The position numbers and the translations under genes are program-made. Source: Gemmatimonadota bacterium (GTDB lineage: Bacteria; Gemmatimonadota; Gemmatimonadetes; Longimicrobiales; Gaopeijiaceae). Taken from it: a DNA stretch of 64,000 bases. Below the pieces are notes generated by a model. It did not search any database. It saw nothing but the letters and a program-made list of their open reading frames with translations, and was not told the origin of the DNA. Every line of letters starts with the position of its first letter. Positions within the stretch are counted from its first letter, which is position 1. Location: the NCBI GenBank assembly GCA_022822325.1, contig JAJEBW010000018.1:62001-126000 (forward strand), in the 5' to 3' direction. Below, in pieces: positions 46,675 through 57,086 of the stretch.

Positions 46675-46803
46675 ATGACCACCGCCACCTGGATCACCAT
46701 GATCGCGATCATGACCTTCGTCTGGGGAGGCCTCGCCATCGCTCTCCGCACGGCCATCCGCAAGGAATCCGCCAAGTCCGGTCCGGCTTCCGACGCCCCC
46801 TGA
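46675..46803 (+). CDS. metS: MetS-like small subunit of a methionine/alanine NSS transporter
   Basis: A 42-residue one-helix protein. The segment TWITMIAIMTFVWGGLAIAL, with the conserved hydrophobic run ending W-G-G-L, then a basic/charged tail, matches the small-subunit family (MaAIMP_sms) that accompanies MetP-type NSS transporters and is required for transport in the known case. An ATG at 46675 with GGAG about seven bases upstream supports it as a real gene. It is 147 bp before carB and 9.4 kb from the only NSS transporter in the window, so its partner is uncertain. Confidence 0.78.
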   Translation: MTTATWITMIAIMTFVWGGLAIALRTAIRKESAKSGPASDAP

Positions 46804-46950
46804 TGCCCGCGCCCGCGCTCCGCCTCCGGCCACGCTCCCCGGCCGTCCCCGCCGCGCCGGCCCCGCGCGGTCCCGCTCCTCCGCGCGCTCCGGCAACCCG
46901 CGCGCCGCTCCGCACCCCGCGCCCACCCCACCCTCCCACGCGCTTCCACC

Positions 46951-49900
46951 TTGCCTAAACGCACCGACATCGACTCGATCCTGATCCTGGGGTCGGGTCC
47001 CATCGTCATCGGACAGGCCTGCGAGTTCGACTATTCCGGCACCCAGGCGGTGCGCGCGCTCAGGGAGGAGGGCTACCGGGTCGTCCTGGTCAACTCCAAT
47101 CCGGCGACGATCATGACCGATCCGGATCTGGCGGACCGCACCTACATCGAGCCGCTCACCGCGGAGTGGGTGGAGCGGGTGATCGAGCGCGAGAAGCCCG
47201 ATGCGCTGCTCCCCACGATGGGCGGACAGACGGCGCTCAACATCGCGATGGATCTGCACCGGCAGGGAGCGCTGGCCGCGCACGGCGTCGAGCTGATCGG
47301 GGCCGACGAGCGATCCATCAGGATGGCCGAGGACCGCGAGGAGTTCACCGCGGCGATGAACCGGATCGGCCTCGCCGTGCCCCACGGAGGCTTTGCCCGC
47401 AGTCTCGACGACGCCCTTGAGATCATCGAGGACACCGGCTATCCAGCGATCATCCGGCCCTCCTTCACCCTGGGAGGCACCGGCGGCGGCACCGCCTACA
47501 ATCTGGCCGAGTTCGAGACCCAGGTGCGCAAGGGACTCGACGCCAGTCCCATCGGCGAGGTGCTGATCGACCGCTCGGTCATCGGCTGGAAGGAGTACGA
47601 GCTCGAGGTGGTCCGCGACGGCCTCGACAACGTCATCATCGTCTGCTCGATCGAGAACTTCGACGCCATGGGGGTGCACACCGGCGACTCGATCACCGTG
47701 GCCCCGGCACAGACGCTCAGCGACGTCGAGTACCAGCGCATGCGCGACGCCGCGATCGCGATCATCCGCGAGATCGGGGTCGAGGCGGGCGGCTGCAACA
47801 TCCAGTTCGCGGTGAACCCGGCGGACGGCGAGATGCTGGTGGTCGAGATGAACCCCCGTGTCTCGCGCTCCTCGGCGCTGGCGTCGAAGGCCACCGGGTT
47901 TCCGATTGCCCGCGTGGGCGCGAAGCTGGCGGTGGGATACCACCTCTACGAACTCCCCAACGACATCACGAAGACGACTCCCGCCTCCTTCGAGCCGGCG
48001 CTGGACTACGTGGTGGTCAAGTTCCCGCGCTTCGCCTTCGAGAAGTTCCCGGACGTGGACGACACCCTGGGGGTGCAGATGAAGGCGGTGGGCGAGACGA
48101 TGGCGATCGGGCGCACCTTCCGCAGCGCCTGGCAGAAGGGGCTGAGGGGAATGGAGGTGGGGCGAATCGGCTGGGTGACCGGCGCGACCCCCGCCGACGA
48201 CGGGCTGGAGTCGGACGCGCCCGAGGCGATCCTGGCCGCCGTGCGCAGGCCGACCACGTTGCGCAAGTACCAGCTCAAGCGGGCGCTCGAGGCGGGGATC
48301 CCGATCGAACGGCTTCACCGCGCCACCGGCATCGACCCGTGGTTCCTCGACCAGCTTGCGCAGATTGTGGAACTCGAGGCCTGGTTCGCCGATCTGCCGT
48401 CCCTCGTTGCGGCCTCCCTCCGCCACATGAAGCGCGAGGGATTCGCCGACGCCCAGCTTGCCGCCCTGCGGGGAGTCGAGGAGGCCGCCATCCGGTCGCT
48501 GCGCCGGAAATGGGGGATTCGGCCAACCTACAATGTGGTCGACACCTGCGCCGGAGAGTTCCCCGCGGCGACGCCCTACTACTACTCCTCCTATGAATCC
48601 GAAGACGAATCGAACCCCACGGATGCGCGCAAGATCGTCATCCTGGGGAGCGGGCCGAACCGGATCGGGCAGGGGATCGAGTTCGACTACTGCTGCGTGC
48701 AGGCGGTGCTGGCGCTCAGGGAGGCCGGCTTCGAGACGATCATGGTGAACTCGAACCCGGAGACGGTCTCGACCGACTTCGATGTAAGCGACAAGCTCTA
48801 CTTCGAGCCGCTGACGCTGGAGGACGTGGCCGGGATCGTGGAGCGGGAGCGGCCGGTCGGAGTGATCGTGCAGCTCGGCGGGCAGACGCCGCTGAATCTG
48901 GCGCGGCCGCTGGAGGAGCTCGGGGTGCCGATCCTGGGGACTTCGGTGGATGCGATCGACCGGGCCGAGGACCGGCGCCGCTTCGAGAGGGTCTGCCGGC
49001 GGATCGGGGCGCGGGTGCCGGCCAACGGGACCGCGATGAGCGTGGAGGAAGCCGTGCGGATCGCGCGCGAGATCGGCTTCCCGGTGCTGGTGCGGCCGTC
49101 GTATGTGCTGGGCGGACGCGCAATGGAGATCGTCTACGACGAGGAATCGCTGAAGGGCTACTTCGCGCGGGCGGCGAAGGCCTCTCCCGACCACCCGGTG
49201 CTGATCGACCGCTTCCTGGAGGACGCCTTCGAGGCGGATGTGGACGCGCTTTCGGACAGGACCGAGGTCGTCATCGGGGGGATCATGCAGCACATCGAGG
49301 ACGCGGGGGTGCACTCGGGGGACTCGGCGTGCGTGCTGCCGCCCTACCTGCTGGGTCGGCCCGAGCTCGACGAGATGCGGCGGCTGACGCGGCGCTTCGC
49401 CCTGGAGCTGGGGGTCGTGGGGCTGCTCAACGTCCAGTACGCGGTCAAGGACGGGCAGGTGTACGTGCTCGAGGTGAACCCGCGCGCCTCGCGGACCGTG
49501 CCCTTCGTGGGGAAGGCGACGGGGGTGCCGCTGGCCCGGCTGGCGGCGCGCCTCATGGTGGGCGAAACGCTGGCCGAACTCGGGGCGGCGTCGGAGCCGG
49601 AGGTGAATGGAGTCGCGGTCAAGGAGGCGGTCTTCCCCTTCAACCGCTTCGATGTGGATACCCTTCTGGGTCCCGAGATGCGTTCGACCGGCGAGGCGAT
49701 GGGAGTCGACGACTCCTTCGGAATGGCCTTCGCCAAGGCGCAGGTCTCGGCGGGGAACCGGCTGCCCGAGGGGGAGGACGACCTGTCGGTGATCGTGACC
49801 GTCAACGACTCCGACAAGCCCACCGTCACGCCGCTGGTGCGCCGCCTGTCCGACCTGGGATTCCATATCCTGGCCACCTCCGGAACCCGCAGCCACCTCC

Positions 49901-50211
49901 GCCAGCTCGGCATCCCCTGCGAGCGGGTGCGCAAGGTCGGCGAAGGGCGTCCCCATATCGTCGACCGGATCGTGAGCGGGCAGGTGGGTCTGCTGATCAA
50001 CACGCCGCTCGGCAAGAAATCTCAGTACGACGACTACGCCATGCGGCGCGCGGCGATCGCCTGCGGGGTGCCCTACCTGACCACGATGTCGGCCACGAGC
50101 GCGGCGGTGGACGCCCTGACCGCCATGCGGACCCGCAGCCCCGAGATTCTGAGCATCCAGGAGCGGATCGCGCGGACGCGGGAGCCGGCCGGGGCGGCGC
50201 AGGGGTCGTGA
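46951..50211 (+). CDS. carB: Carbamoyl-phosphate synthase large subunit (TTG start)
   Basis: Synthesises carbamoyl phosphate for arginine and pyrimidines with the amidotransferase CarA. The 1086-residue protein has two ATP-grasp halves, each beginning ILGSGPxxIGQ ([21 protein letters not shown] and [20 protein letters not shown]), with [38 protein letters not shown] and [20 protein letters not shown], an oligomerisation domain, and a C-terminal MGS-like regulatory domain ([12 protein letters not shown]). Homology starts exactly at a TTG (46951), with no ATG in the right place. carA is not adjacent. pyrC is elsewhere in the window (13303-14691). Confidence 0.97.
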   Translation: MPKRTDIDSILILGSGPIVIGQACEFDYSGTQAVRALREEGYRVVLVNSNPATIMTDPDLADRTYIEPLTAEWVERVIEREKPDALLPTMGGQTALNIAMDLHRQGALAAHGVELIGADERSIRMAEDREEFTAAMNRIGLAVPHGGFARSLDDALEIIEDTGYPAIIRPSFTLGGTGGGTAYNLAEFETQVRKGLDASPIGEVLIDRSVIGWKEYELEVVRDGLDNVIIVCSIENFDAMGVHTGDSITVAPAQTLSDVEYQRMRDAAIAIIREIGVEAGGCNIQFAVNPADGEMLVVEMNPRVSRSSALASKATGFPIARVGAKLAVGYHLYELPNDITKTTPASFEPALDYVVVKFPRFAFEKFPDVDDTLGVQMKAVGETMAIGRTFRSAWQKGLRGMEVGRIGWVTGATPADDGLESDAPEAILAAVRRPTTLRKYQLKRALEAGIPIERLHRATGIDPWFLDQLAQIVELEAWFADLPSLVAASLRHMKREGFADAQLAALRGVEEAAIRSLRRKWGIRPTYNVVDTCAGEFPAATPYYYSSYESEDESNPTDARKIVILGSGPNRIGQGIEFDYCCVQAVLALREAGFETIMVNSNPETVSTDFDVSDKLYFEPLTLEDVAGIVERERPVGVIVQLGGQTPLNLARPLEELGVPILGTSVDAIDRAEDRRRFERVCRRIGARVPANGTAMSVEEAVRIAREIGFPVLVRPSYVLGGRAMEIVYDEESLKGYFARAAKASPDHPVLIDRFLEDAFEADVDALSDRTEVVIGGIMQHIEDAGVHSGDSACVLPPYLLGRPELDEMRRLTRRFALELGVVGLLNVQYAVKDGQVYVLEVNPRASRTVPFVGKATGVPLARLAARLMVGETLAELGAASEPEVNGVAVKEAVFPFNRFDVDTLLGPEMRSTGEAMGVDDSFGMAFAKAQVSAGNRLPEGEDDLSVIVTVNDSDKPTVTPLVRRLSDLGFHILATSGTRSHLRQLGIPCERVRKVGEGRPHIVDRIVSGQVGLLINTPLGKKSQYDDYAMRRAAIACGVPYLTTMSATSAAVDALTAMRTRSPEILSIQERIARTREPAGAAQGS

Positions 50212-50359
50212 CGCGGCGTCTGCCCCCGAACCTGCGGACGAACGGTGCCGCGAACACGGAAGCCGTCCGTTTGCCGACGAACGATCCGATCATGCCGACC
50301 AATCCAGACGTAATGTCTTCCGTTGCCAGTCGGCACCAGCCCAGGCCGAGAATATCCTC

Positions 50360-51328
50360 GTGACCGCCTTCCTCATGCACCCCTCGGCGGTCCTCCACGA
50401 CACCGGCTGGGGGCACCCCGAGCACCAGGGGCGGCTGCGCGCGATCGCGTCGGCGGTGAAGAACGACATGGTTGCGCTGCACGGGCGGGTGGTGCAGGCG
50501 GCGCCGGAGGCGGCCCGCGAGGAGGATCTGACGCTGGTCCACACCGAGGCGCTCGTTGCCCGGGTGCGCGGCGCCGCGGACGATGCGCGGAGGCAGGGGC
50601 GCCCGGTCGCCATCGATGCCGACACCCGAGTTTCCGCCGCGTCGTGGGATGCGGCGCTGGGAACGGTGGGCGCGGGGCTGGAGGCGGTGCACGGGGTCGC
50701 CGGGGGGCGCTTCCGCAACGCCTTCGTGGCCGCGCGTCCGCCGGGACACCACGCGACGCCGAGCCGCGCGATGGGGTTCTGCCTCTTCAACAACGTCGCC
50801 CTCGCGGCGGCCAGCCTCCGGGCCCGGGGCGAGGCCGGACGCATCCTGATCGTCGACTGGGACGTCCACCACGGGAATGGCACGCAGGATGCCTTCTACG
50901 ACGATCCGGCCGTGTTCTTCCTCTCGCTCCACGAGTACCCGCACTATCCCGGCGCCGGAGCCGCGCACGAGACGGGGCGGGGAAGGGGGGAGGGGTTCAC
51001 CCTGAATGTGCCGTTGCGGCCGGCCACCCCGCGCGACCACTACCTGCGCGCATTCGAGAGGGCCCTCGGGACCGCGGTGGCGCGCGCGGCCCCCGACTTC
51101 ATCCTGGTGTCGTCGGGATTCGACGTCCTCGCCGGCGATCCCCTGGGCGGCCAGCTCCTGGAGCCCGCGGATCTGCACGAGACCACGCGGATGGTCCTGG
51201 AGGCCGCCGACCGCTGTTGCCGGGGCCGCGTTGTGGTATTCTTGGAGGGAGGCTACGATCCCGTCCGGCTCGGCCGCGGGTGCGTGGCGGTAATCCGTGC
51301 TCTGGCCGGAGTGGCGATGGATGACTGA
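50360..51328 (+). CDS. Histone-deacetylase-family amidohydrolase
   Basis: A 322-residue arginase/deacetylase-fold enzyme, zinc-dependent, probably acting on acetylated polyamines, small amines or proteins. Signatures: GHPEHQGRLRAI, AARPPGHHATPSRAMGFCLFNNVALAA (catalytic His pair), VDWDVHHGNGTQDAFYDD (zinc Asp/His), SLHEYPHYPG and VVFLEGGYD. The GTG at 50360 is chosen; an ATG (MHPS) at 50375 is possible. It overlaps the next gene by eight bases. Confidence 0.9.
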   Translation: MTAFLMHPSAVLHDTGWGHPEHQGRLRAIASAVKNDMVALHGRVVQAAPEAAREEDLTLVHTEALVARVRGAADDARRQGRPVAIDADTRVSAASWDAALGTVGAGLEAVHGVAGGRFRNAFVAARPPGHHATPSRAMGFCLFNNVALAAASLRARGEAGRILIVDWDVHHGNGTQDAFYDDPAVFFLSLHEYPHYPGAGAAHETGRGRGEGFTLNVPLRPATPRDHYLRAFERALGTAVARAAPDFILVSSGFDVLAGDPLGGQLLEPADLHETTRMVLEAADRCCRGRVVVFLEGGYDPVRLGRGCVAVIRALAGVAMDD

Positions 51329-51998
51329 CCGACCGACCCTTCGACCCTCGACCCAATCGCGCGCGCACCGGCGCTCCCCGACCCGGCCCCGACCCTCCCG
51401 GACCGTGCGGCGTCCCCGGCCAGCCCCCGGCGAGTTGCCGTGCGGCCCCGGTCCCGCGACCCCCTCCGGTCGTGCAGGCGGATCGCGCAAGAGATGGGGA
51501 CTCGCTCTCCTCTGCGCCGCTCTGGCCGCCGCCTGCGGACCCAACTCCCCCGCGGACACGCCCCAACTCGCCTCCCGCGACGCCAGCTCCGCGCCGGAAC
51601 GGGTCCATCCCGAGGCCACCGAGGCCATCTCCCGCCTTCGTTCCCCCTTCTGCCCCGGCCTCATGCTCGAAGTCTGCACCTCGATCCAGGCCGAAGCGCT
51701 GCGCGACAGCATCCACCTCGCCGCCGAATCGGGTCTGTCCGCCGACGCCCTGGTGGAGCGGATGATCGCCGCCTACGGAGAGGAATACCGCGCCGTTCCG
51801 AAGCGCGAGGGAGCGGGGCTGCTGGCCTGGGCGATGCCGCCGGTCGCCCTTGTCGCGGGACTCGGACTCGTCGTGGTTGCATTGCGGCGGATGCGGGGCC
51901 GCGACGGAGCCGGAGACCATCCCGGGGACCTCACCGACGAGGAACGGGCCCGGCTCGACGAGGCGCTGGCCGAGTTCGAGGCGATGGAGCGGGATTGA
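51321..51998 (+). CDS. CcmH/CcdA-system-like cytochrome c biogenesis protein
   Basis: The C-terminal half (AISRLRSPFCPGLMLEVCTS, then LVERMIAAYGEEYRAVPKREGAGLLAWAMPPV and a transmembrane helix) follows the layout of CcmH/NrfF, the thiol-oxidoreductase-like apocytochrome c chaperone. The usual L-R-C-x-x-C is replaced by R-S-P-F-C with a second Cys nine residues later. A lipobox-like ALAAAC is present, but about 60 Arg/Pro-rich residues come before it from the ATG at 51321, so the true start may be further down. It overlaps the deacetylase gene by eight bases. No other ccm genes are in the window. Confidence 0.65.
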   Translation: MTDRPTLRPSTQSRAHRRSPTRPRPSRTVRRPRPAPGELPCGPGPATPSGRAGGSRKRWGLALLCAALAAACGPNSPADTPQLASRDASSAPERVHPEATEAISRLRSPFCPGLMLEVCTSIQAEALRDSIHLAAESGLSADALVERMIAAYGEEYRAVPKREGAGLLAWAMPPVALVAGLGLVVVALRRMRGRDGAGDHPGDLTDEERARLDEALAEFEAMERD

Positions 51999-52002
51999 GG
52001 GC

Positions 52003-52043
52003 GCGGGACTCCAGGCGGGACTCCAGGAATGGCGGGACTCCAG
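52003..52043. repeat. Three copies of GCGGGACTCCAG
   Basis: At 52003-52014, 52015-52026 and 52032-52043, the first two in tandem, right after the CcmH-like stop and directly before dispersed element copy E. Confidence 0.85.
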
Positions 52044-52052
52044 GAAAACGAA

Positions 52053-52114
52053 GGGGGTTGCGCGCGCACCCTTGCCGCGCCGCCGCCATCCGGGCCGGCC
52101 CGCGCAGGGGCCGG
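52053..52114 (+). repeat. Dispersed GC-hairpin element, copy E
   Basis: G5-TT-alternating GC with one A substitution (to 52070), spacer 52071-52090 (cttgccgcgccgccgccatc), invariant 24-nt block 52091-52114. Bases 52115-52336, up to the peptidase gene, hold no gene; CCCGATCGGG is a 10-bp palindrome within them. Confidence 0.85.
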
Positions 52115-52336
52115 ACGCCGCCTTCCGGGGGACGCCCCTCCCGATCGGGTCGGCGGACCCGCGCCACGCCCGGGACCGGACGCCAGGCGGCTCTTCGAGT
52201 CGGCCCGCAGACCGGACGATGACCGGGTCCATCCCGCCGCCCGCGCCGCTCCCGGGCTCGAGGGCGAGGGGGTGGCGAAGTCGGCCCGCGCGGCGGCCCG
52301 AGGGCGACCGCACCGATCAACGATGGAGGACAGGGA

Positions 52337-53569
52337 ATGACGCGACTTCAGGCGGACGCTTCCGGTGTGCTTCTCGCCGGCGCCGAAGGGATCGAGAGAG
52401 TCCAGGCGGCGCTTCGCGAACGCGCCCTTGACGGCTGGCTCATCTACGACTTCAAGGACCGCAACCCGATCGGGCGTTCGCTGCTCGGCCTCGAATGGAC
52501 GACCCGGCGCGGCTTCGCCCTGGTCCCCGCGAAGGGTCCGCCGCGGCTCCTGATCCACGCGATCGAGCACTCCTCGTGGCGCCACCTCGACTGGCCCAGG
52601 GCGAGCTACTCCAGCCGCGGGCAGATGGAGGAGGGGCTGCGCGCGCTCCTGTCCGGATGCACGCGGGTCGCGGCCGAGACCTCGGCGCGGAGCGACGTGC
52701 CCTACCTCGACCTCATTCCGGCGGGCATGCGCGATGTGATCCTGGGCGCCGGCGTCGAGCTGCACAGCTCGGGCGACCTGGTCTCCACCTTCTACGCGGT
52801 CTGGACCGACCGGCAGCGCGAGGAGCACGGCCGCGCTTCCGGGATCGTCAAGTCGCTGGCGCGCGACGCCTTCGCTCGCGCGGCGGATCGTGTGCGGCGC
52901 GGCGAAAGCGTCACCGAGGGCGCCCTCGCACACTGGATCCGCAACGAACTCGCGCGGCGCGGCGCCCCCGCCCAGGCCGACTGCATCGTCGCGATCGGAC
53001 CGAAGGCCGCCGACCCCCACTACGATCCGGGCGACGTCGGCGAGCCCATTCGCGCGGGCGATCTCCTCCTCATCGACCTCTGGGGCGCGCTCCACGACGA
53101 CTCGGTCCCCGCCGACCAGACCTGGATGGGCTACATGGGCGCCGAGCTTCCCTCCCGGATCGCCGAGCTGTGGATGGCGGTGAAGGCGGCCCGCGACGGG
53201 GTGGTCGCCTCCCTCGTCGAAAGGCACGCGCGCGGCGAGACGATCCGCGGCTTCGAGGCCGACGACGTGGCGCGCGGGATCATCGCCCGGGCGGGCTACG
53301 GCGAGCACTTCATTCACCGCACCGGCCACTCCATCGACCGCGACATCCACGGCCGCGGCCCCAACCTGGACAACCTGGAGACTCGCGACGACCGCATTCT
53401 GGTGCCCGGCGTCGGCTTCTCGGTGGAACCGGGGATCTACATTGCCGACGATGTGGGCATCCGCACCGAACTCAACATGCACATGGGTCCGGATGGCCCC
53501 GAGGTCACGGTCGACGAGCCCCAGCAGGAGGTCTTCCTGCTCCTGAAGGACTCGTCCACGGACCGCTGA
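52337..53569 (+). CDS. M24 family metallopeptidase (Xaa-Pro aminopeptidase-like)
   Basis: A 410-residue pita-bread-fold peptidase. The N-terminal domain is creatinase-like; the catalytic half gives the five metal ligands in order: LLLIDLWG (Asp), DDSVPADQTW (Asp), HRTGHSIDRDIHGRGPN (His), FSVEPGIY (Glu), IRTELNMH (Glu). It probably cleaves Xaa-Pro peptides or dipeptides in the cytoplasm. ATG at 52337 preceded by GGAGG at good spacing. PriA starts 18 bp after its stop, a likely shared transcript. Confidence 0.9.
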   Translation: MTRLQADASGVLLAGAEGIERVQAALRERALDGWLIYDFKDRNPIGRSLLGLEWTTRRGFALVPAKGPPRLLIHAIEHSSWRHLDWPRASYSSRGQMEEGLRALLSGCTRVAAETSARSDVPYLDLIPAGMRDVILGAGVELHSSGDLVSTFYAVWTDRQREEHGRASGIVKSLARDAFARAADRVRRGESVTEGALAHWIRNELARRGAPAQADCIVAIGPKAADPHYDPGDVGEPIRAGDLLLIDLWGALHDDSVPADQTWMGYMGAELPSRIAELWMAVKAARDGVVASLVERHARGETIRGFEADDVARGIIARAGYGEHFIHRTGHSIDRDIHGRGPNLDNLETRDDRILVPGVGFSVEPGIYIADDVGIRTELNMHMGPDGPEVTVDEPQQEVFLLLKDSSTDR

Positions 53570-53587
53570 GCGACGACCCCTCCCATC

Positions 53588-55915
53588 GTGCCGCCGCCGT
53601 CCCGCTCCCTGATCGAGGTGGCGGTTCCCGTGCCGCTCCGCCGTCTCTTCAGCTATTCGGCGCCGGGTCCGGCGCCGCCCCTGGGTTGCGCGGTGCGGGT
53701 GCCCTTCAAGGGCCGGACGCTGACGGGCTGGGTGGTGGGAGAGGGAAGGGAGGTGGAGGGGCTGCTCGATGTCCACGCCGTCCTCGATCCGGCCACCCGG
53801 GTGACCGAGGAGCTGCTCGAGCTCGCCCGCTGGATCGCCGACTACTATCTGGCGCCGCCGGGTCTCGTGCTGCGCGCCATGGTTCCCGCCCCGCGCGCCT
53901 CGCGACCGAAGCAGCGTCTGGTGGCCCGGGTTCTGCGCCAGATCGGCACTCTCGGCGAGATCGAAGAGGTCTTCGGACGGGCGCACCGCCAGCGCGCCGC
54001 CTTCGAACGCATCGTGGCGGGGGGCGGGGTGCGGGCGGTGGCCGCCCTGGCCGAAGACGGCTTCTCGCGGTCGGTGGTCGACGGATTGGCGAAGAAGGGG
54101 CTGATCAGGGTCGAGAAGGCGGTCGTGCTCCGCGATCCCTTCGGCGACGAACCCCCGGAGAAGACTCCGACCCACACCCCCACGCCCTCCCAACGCTCCG
54201 TGATCGGAAAGCTGGCGGCCGCGCTGGAGTCCGGTGGCGGAACCTTCCTCCTGCATGGCGTCACCGCTTCGGGCAAGACGCTGGTCTATATCGAGCTGAT
54301 TCGGCGGGCGCTGGAACGGGGGACCGGCGCGATCGTGCTCGTCCCCGAGATCGCGCTGACGCCTCAGACCGTGTCGCGCTTCCGTTCGGCCTTCGGCGAT
54401 CTGGTGGCGGTGCTGCATTCGGGTCTGTCGCACGGGGAACGCTTCGATGCCTGGCGCGAGGTGCGATCCGGGAGGAAGCGGATCGTGATCGGGGCCCGGT
54501 CCGCGGTCTTCGCGCCCCTGCCGCGGCTGGGGGCTCTGGTGGTGGACGAAGAGCACGACGGCAGCTACAAGCAATCGACCACCCCCCGCTACCAGGGCCG
54601 CGATGTGGCGGTCGTGCGGGCGCGGCGCGCGGGCGCGGTCTGCCTTCTCGGATCGGCGACCCCCTCGCTGGAAAGCTGGGCCAATGCGCGCTCCGGCAAG
54701 TACATCCTGCTCGAACTTCCCCACCGCGTCGGCGGCGGCGTCCTTCCCGAGGTGCATGTGGTCGATCTCCGCAAGGGAAGAGACCGGGCAAAGGCGAGGA
54801 CCTCCTCTTCCGCCCGGTCTTCCCGCGGGACGCCTTCCTCCGCCACCGGCCCTTCCCCCGCTCTTCCTTCCCCTGCCCCCATCCCCCCCTCCCGTCGCGC
54901 CGCCGCCGAGTCCCCTCCCGACCCGCCCGGCCACATCCTCTCCCCCCCTCTGGCCGAGCTCCTGCGGCGCCGCGTCGCGAAGGGCGAACAGACGATTCTC
55001 CTCCTGAACCGCCGCGGATACGCCAGCTTCGCCCTCTGCCAGAGCTGCGGCGAAGTCCTCGAATGTCCCCACTGTTCGGTCTCGATGACGCTGCACCGGG
55101 CCCGTCGCCGGATGATCTGCCACCACTGCGGCTACGGCGAGCCCCCGCCCGACCGCTGCCGGAGCTGCGGCGACCCCACCCTCGCCTGGCGCGGACTCGG
55201 CACCGAACAGGTCGAACGGATCGTGCACCAGAGCCTGCCCGGGGCGCGGATCGCGCGGATGGACGTGGACACGACCGGCGGCAAGTGGGCGCACCGGGAC
55301 ATCCTCGAGCGGGTGCGCTCGGGCGAGGTCGATATCCTTCTGGGCACCCAGATGATCGCCAAGGGGCTCGACTTTCCCCGCGTCACCCTGGTGGGGGTCG
55401 TCAATGCCGACATCGGACTTCATCTTCCCGACTTCCGCAGCGGCGAACGCACCTTTCAGCTCCTCGCGCAGGTGGCGGGACGGGCGGGGCGCGGAAGGTT
55501 GCCGGGCAAGGTGGTCATCCAGAGCTACCTCCCCGACCACTATGTGATCCGCTCGGCGGTTCGCCACGATTACGCCGGATTCGTGGAGCGGGAACTCGCG
55601 TCGCGCACCGATCCGCCCTATCCGCCCTTCACGCGCATGGCCCGCATCGTGCTGAGCGGCCCCGGCCAGGGCACCACCGTGACGGCGGCCGAGATGCTGG
55701 GCGAGTGGCTGCGGCCCCACACCATCGACGGTCCCGAGGTGCTCGGTCCGGCGCCGGCCCCCTTCGAGCGTCTGCAGCGGCGCTATCGCTGGCACCTGAT
55801 CCTGCGGGGAAGGGCGGCGGGGCTGGGCCGGACGCTCCTGGCGGTGGCCAACGACTTCCGGCCTCCGGGAAATGTCCACTTGGCGATCGACCGCGATCCC
55901 GCCGATCTGATGTAG
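53588..55915 (+). CDS. priA: Primosomal protein N' (PriA helicase)
   Basis: Restart helicase for stalled replication forks. The 775-residue protein has the 3'-DNA-binding start (EVAVPVPLRRLFSYS), Walker A LLHGVTASGKTLVYIELI, ALVVDEEHDGSYKQ (D-E-E-H box), GSATPSLESW, the zinc-binding cysteines in LCQSCGEVLECPHC and ICHHCGYGEPPPDRCRSCG, and ILLGTQMIAKGLDFP. A Ser/Pro-rich insertion of about 60 residues lies between VVDLRKGRDRAKAR and GHILSPPL, where homologues are short. Start is GTG at 53588. Confidence 0.95.
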   Translation: MPPPSRSLIEVAVPVPLRRLFSYSAPGPAPPLGCAVRVPFKGRTLTGWVVGEGREVEGLLDVHAVLDPATRVTEELLELARWIADYYLAPPGLVLRAMVPAPRASRPKQRLVARVLRQIGTLGEIEEVFGRAHRQRAAFERIVAGGGVRAVAALAEDGFSRSVVDGLAKKGLIRVEKAVVLRDPFGDEPPEKTPTHTPTPSQRSVIGKLAAALESGGGTFLLHGVTASGKTLVYIELIRRALERGTGAIVLVPEIALTPQTVSRFRSAFGDLVAVLHSGLSHGERFDAWREVRSGRKRIVIGARSAVFAPLPRLGALVVDEEHDGSYKQSTTPRYQGRDVAVVRARRAGAVCLLGSATPSLESWANARSGKYILLELPHRVGGGVLPEVHVVDLRKGRDRAKARTSSSARSSRGTPSSATGPSPALPSPAPIPPSRRAAAESPPDPPGHILSPPLAELLRRRVAKGEQTILLLNRRGYASFALCQSCGEVLECPHCSVSMTLHRARRRMICHHCGYGEPPPDRCRSCGDPTLAWRGLGTEQVERIVHQSLPGARIARMDVDTTGGKWAHRDILERVRSGEVDILLGTQMIAKGLDFPRVTLVGVVNADIGLHLPDFRSGERTFQLLAQVAGRAGRGRLPGKVVIQSYLPDHYVIRSAVRHDYAGFVERELASRTDPPYPPFTRMARIVLSGPGQGTTVTAAEMLGEWLRPHTIDGPEVLGPAPAPFERLQRRYRWHLILRGRAAGLGRTLLAVANDFRPPGNVHLAIDRDPADLM

Positions 55916-56167
55916 AGGTCGGAGAGCGGGGGTTGCGGGCGCCGAAGGGCGGCTGTCGTTAACCTTACATCGGCGACCGGCGGTGGCCCGGCGGCCCGCG
56001 GACGAACACCGAGCGGCATTCGAGCGGCGTTGTCCCCATGGCCCCGTCGCCGGGTCGCCCCGACTTCGTCGTGCCTTGCCCGCCCGGCGCCTCGCCGCTC
56101 CCGGCGCGCACTCGGCACGATGCACGGACTGCTGCACGGAGGATTCCGGACCGGAGGGGGACCGCGC

Positions 56168-56725
56168 GTGAACTGCCTGGCTCTGAACGCTTCGTACGAG
56201 CCGCTGATGATCGTTCCCGCCCGGCGCGCCATTCGCCTGGTGATCGACGACAAGGCCGAGATCCTGGAGCACGACGCCGCCCGCGCCTTCCGCTCGGTCC
56301 GCGCGGAGCACCCCTTCCCGCTGGTGATTCGACTGGTGCGCTTTGTGCATGTGCCTCGCCGCTTCCGCCGGCAGGTCACCAACACCTTCCTCTTCGCCCG
56401 CGACGGCTACGCCTGCCAGTACTGCGGACGCCACAAACGGGAGCTGCGGCCGCGCGAATTCCTGACCCGCGATCATGTGCTGCCGCTCTCTCGCGGGGGC
56501 GGCAATGGGTGGGAGAACGTCGTCACGGCCTGCTCGAGCTGCAATCATCGCAAGGGCGACCGGCTTCCCCATGAGGCCGGGCTGGCGCTGGCGATTCGTC
56601 CCGCCGAACCCGATCATGTGCGGCTGGTCTGGGCGGTGCGAAAGATCACCCCCATTCAGGCGAAGTACATCCGCATGTTCTTCGGCGACGACGCGGCGGA
56701 GCTGGGGATCGTCGAGGAGGACTGA
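56168..56725 (+). CDS. HNH endonuclease family protein
   Basis: A 185-residue protein. The GTG at 56168 (MNCLALNASYEPL) follows GGAGG about ten bases upstream and gives the natural start of this common family; an ATG at 56120 adds an unconvincing tail. The HNH core is YACQYCGRHK, then RDHVLPLSRGGGNGWENVVTACSSCNHRKGD, with two C-x-x-C zinc knuckles and the H-N-H residues. Widely conserved in bacteria; precise DNA role unknown. The gap after priA (55916-56167) shows no gene. Confidence 0.9.
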   Translation: MNCLALNASYEPLMIVPARRAIRLVIDDKAEILEHDAARAFRSVRAEHPFPLVIRLVRFVHVPRRFRRQVTNTFLFARDGYACQYCGRHKRELRPREFLTRDHVLPLSRGGGNGWENVVTACSSCNHRKGDRLPHEAGLALAIRPAEPDHVRLVWAVRKITPIQAKYIRMFFGDDAAELGIVEED

Positions 56726-57086
56726 AGGCGCCCGGCGGGAAGCGGGATGCCGATGGGCGGCGACCGCGTCGGGACCGGCGCCCCCGGGAAAGAGCGATCG
56801 CCGAGTCCGGCCCGCCAGGTCGCGTCGCGGTTCGGGTCGTCAAAGCCGGGGCGCATCTTCCGGACCCGGTTTCCCGGGGCGAGCCGGCGGCGCGGGCAAG
56901 GAGGACCGGGCGGCTGTCGGCAGCGGACGCGAGGCGTGGCGGGGACCCCCACGGCGCTGGTATCGTTGTCGGTCGCCGGCGGCGAGCTCTACCCGTTCGC
57001 GGCGGCAAGGAGGGGGAACGGCGGGATCCGCCCGGGAGCGACCCGGGAGGGGGATCCGGTGGGGCACTGCGACGAAGGGGGACTGA
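56726..57086. other. 361-bp gap without a recognised gene
   Basis: Very GC-rich, open in several frames without recognisable protein. GGATCC lies near both ends of a local CCCGGG-containing inverted stretch (57027-57060). Nothing else seen. Confidence 0.5.

Noticed and set aside
55920-56015. Partial resemblance to element C/D (GGGGGTTGCG and CGGCCCGCGGACGA)
   Set aside because: The invariant block is absent and spacing is wrong; at most a decayed relic.
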